A stretch of 6,556 nt of DNA from an uncultured Candidatus Saccharibacteria bacterium. GTDB taxonomy: Bacteria > Patescibacteriota > Saccharimonadia > Saccharimonadales > Saccharimonadaceae. A model generated the notes under the pieces. The model searched no databases, had not been told where the DNA came from, and was given only the letters and a program-made list of their open reading frames with translations. Shown piece after piece: positions 5,627 to 6,556 of the stretch. Both the position numbers and the translations under genes were made by a program. Location of the stretch: NCBI GenBank assembly GCA_938036845.1, contig CALHWA010000127.1, positions 1 to 6,556 of the forward strand, written 5' to 3'. The stretch's first letter is position 1. The number at the start of each line of letters is the position of its first letter.

Positions 5627-6544
5627 CTAGGGCCGTACAACCCGAATAGCTTTTGCCGGGTCTTTATACGCGCGAATTGTCGATACCGCCGGCAGTGCGG
5701 CGTGTTCTCCCTCGGTCTGGGCGAGGATGGTGGCTGGCTCACAGAAGGTGAGCGTGATTTCAGTGATTCTTTCTGGTGTGTGGCCCCCCGTTATGGCGCT
5801 GCAGGCAAAGGGAATATTTTTCCAGACAGACGAGAAGTCGGCTTGATGGTAGCCAAAAAAGTCGGTCTGTGGGTAGTCGATCGACGAGCGGATAACGCGC
5901 CCCATGCGCTGGTTATTAATAATCATCACATCTGTTAGACCAGCCTGCTCTTCGGTAGAAAGATTGGTTGTGAAAGGTGGCAAGTAAGTGTCATGTGCGC
6001 GTAGATAGGTGGTGGCAACTTGCCCCATGCTGCGCACAAGCTTGGTGTGGGGTGGTGTGTGGCGCATGCGTTCGCGCGATGCCGTGCTGGCGAAGCCGCT
6101 GGCAATCAGAGCAGTCAGGCCGAGTGTCATATAGCCAGGGGCGTATCACCATGGCTCACCATTTACTTCAATAGAGAGTGGCTGATGAATAATAGTGTGG
6201 CGGTTGGTCTGCAGCAGTGGTAAAGGATCGCGCTGGCCTCTTGCGAGATCGTTGCAATTGCCATAGCCAATAAAGCTATACACTGCGCCATCAAGCTCAG
6301 CCCTCAGCCCCGCATTTACCACCTGCGTACTCGTCCCATCACCTGCCGCACTGATAATATGAGCGTCATGCGGCAGGCGACCAGCAAGGTCGTCAATGTT
6401 ATCCGCTGCCTGCGAATAGCGCGTCGTTATGGTGTCGTAGGGAATGCCCGCTGTATCAAGCCGGTTAAACACACCAGCTTGCACCTCGCTATGGCGGGTG
6501 CTATAAGGGTTCTGGACAATGACAAGCTTACGATCATACATCAT
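5627..6544 (-). pseudogene. Diacylglycerol/lipid kinase family gene interrupted by an in-frame TGA
   Basis: Reading across one TGA gives 305 codons, the normal length for DagK/YegS-type lipid kinases, which phosphorylate diacylglycerol or related lipids at the membrane. The first half (132 residues) begins MMYDRKLVIVQNPYSTR and holds the nucleotide-binding AAGDGTSTQ (66-74, matching GGDGT with the first Gly changed to Ala) and GYGNCNDLARG (93-103, matching GTGNDxAR). After the TGA the same frame runs YAPGYMTLGLTALIASG and ends in the family's beta-rich C-terminal part, with QTEGE (276-280) and KAIRVVRP. No frame change or base loss is needed, so a single substitution such as CGA (Arg) to TGA would explain it. 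The downstream ATG at 6130 has no Shine-Dalgarno, and neither half makes a complete enzyme. The start at 6544 could be 6541; the promoter is beyond the window. Readthrough or a sequence error remain possible. Confidence 0.75.
6146..6148 (-). other. In-frame TGA stop within the lipid kinase frame
   Basis: The TGA is codon 133, between EPW and YAPGY. TGA also ends the VOC, DUF1905 and uvrC genes in this window, so reassignment to Trp or Gly is unlikely. The next base is T, not the C associated with the leakiest UGA contexts. Confidence 0.9.
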
Positions 6545-6556
6545 AGAAATAAAAAC

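Noticed and set aside
6146..6148. TGA reassigned as Gly or Trp, as in some other CPR lineages
   Set aside because: TGA is the natural end of the VOC, DUF1905 and uvrC genes here, and no other in-frame TGA occurs within a real gene.

Overview
The window looks like a gene-dense chromosomal segment from a Patescibacteria/CPR bacterium, with Candidatus Saccharibacteria (TM7) as the best guess (roughly 0.6 sure). The reasons are a UvrC with no Fe-S cysteines and a lineage-style insertion, very short intergenic gaps, a distinctive diacylglycerol-kinase-like protein, and several promoters whose -10 box lies only 6-7 nt before the ATG. TGA, TAA and TAG all end genes here, so the code appears standard. 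No tRNA, rRNA, CRISPR array, insertion sequence or convincing hairpin terminator was seen, and no gap between genes exceeds 170 bases.

Left part (1-2247, all + strand): the C-terminal end of an AraC-type regulator (start outside the window), then four small accessory genes. A VOC/glyoxalase-fold protein and a DUF1905 protein are coupled by a 1-base TGATG overlap behind one promoter with a good Shine-Dalgarno. A DUF1697 protein and an Imm-5-like putative immunity protein are coupled by a 1-base TAATG overlap behind a second promoter that overlaps the end of the DUF1905 gene.

Middle (2340-5596, + strand): three separately promoted genes. They are a uracil-DNA-glycosylase-family protein, a nucleotidyltransferase-fold protein of unknown role, and uvrC. 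Each has a -10 hexamer placed so that transcription should start at or within a base of the ATG, which predicts leaderless mRNAs. Two of the three are DNA repair enzymes: base excision (UDG family) and the incision nuclease of nucleotide excision repair (UvrC).

Right part (5627-6544, - strand): a diacylglycerol/lipid kinase family gene convergent with uvrC and only 30 bases from it. It is split by a single in-frame TGA; both halves are recognisable and share one frame, so it is most simply a recent nonsense pseudogene, with readthrough or sequence error as alternatives.

No single new defence or mobile system is evident. The points most worth a second look are the repeated leaderless promoter geometry, the TGA-interrupted lipid kinase, the modified UvrC, the orphan immunity-like gene and the unassigned nucleotidyltransferase.
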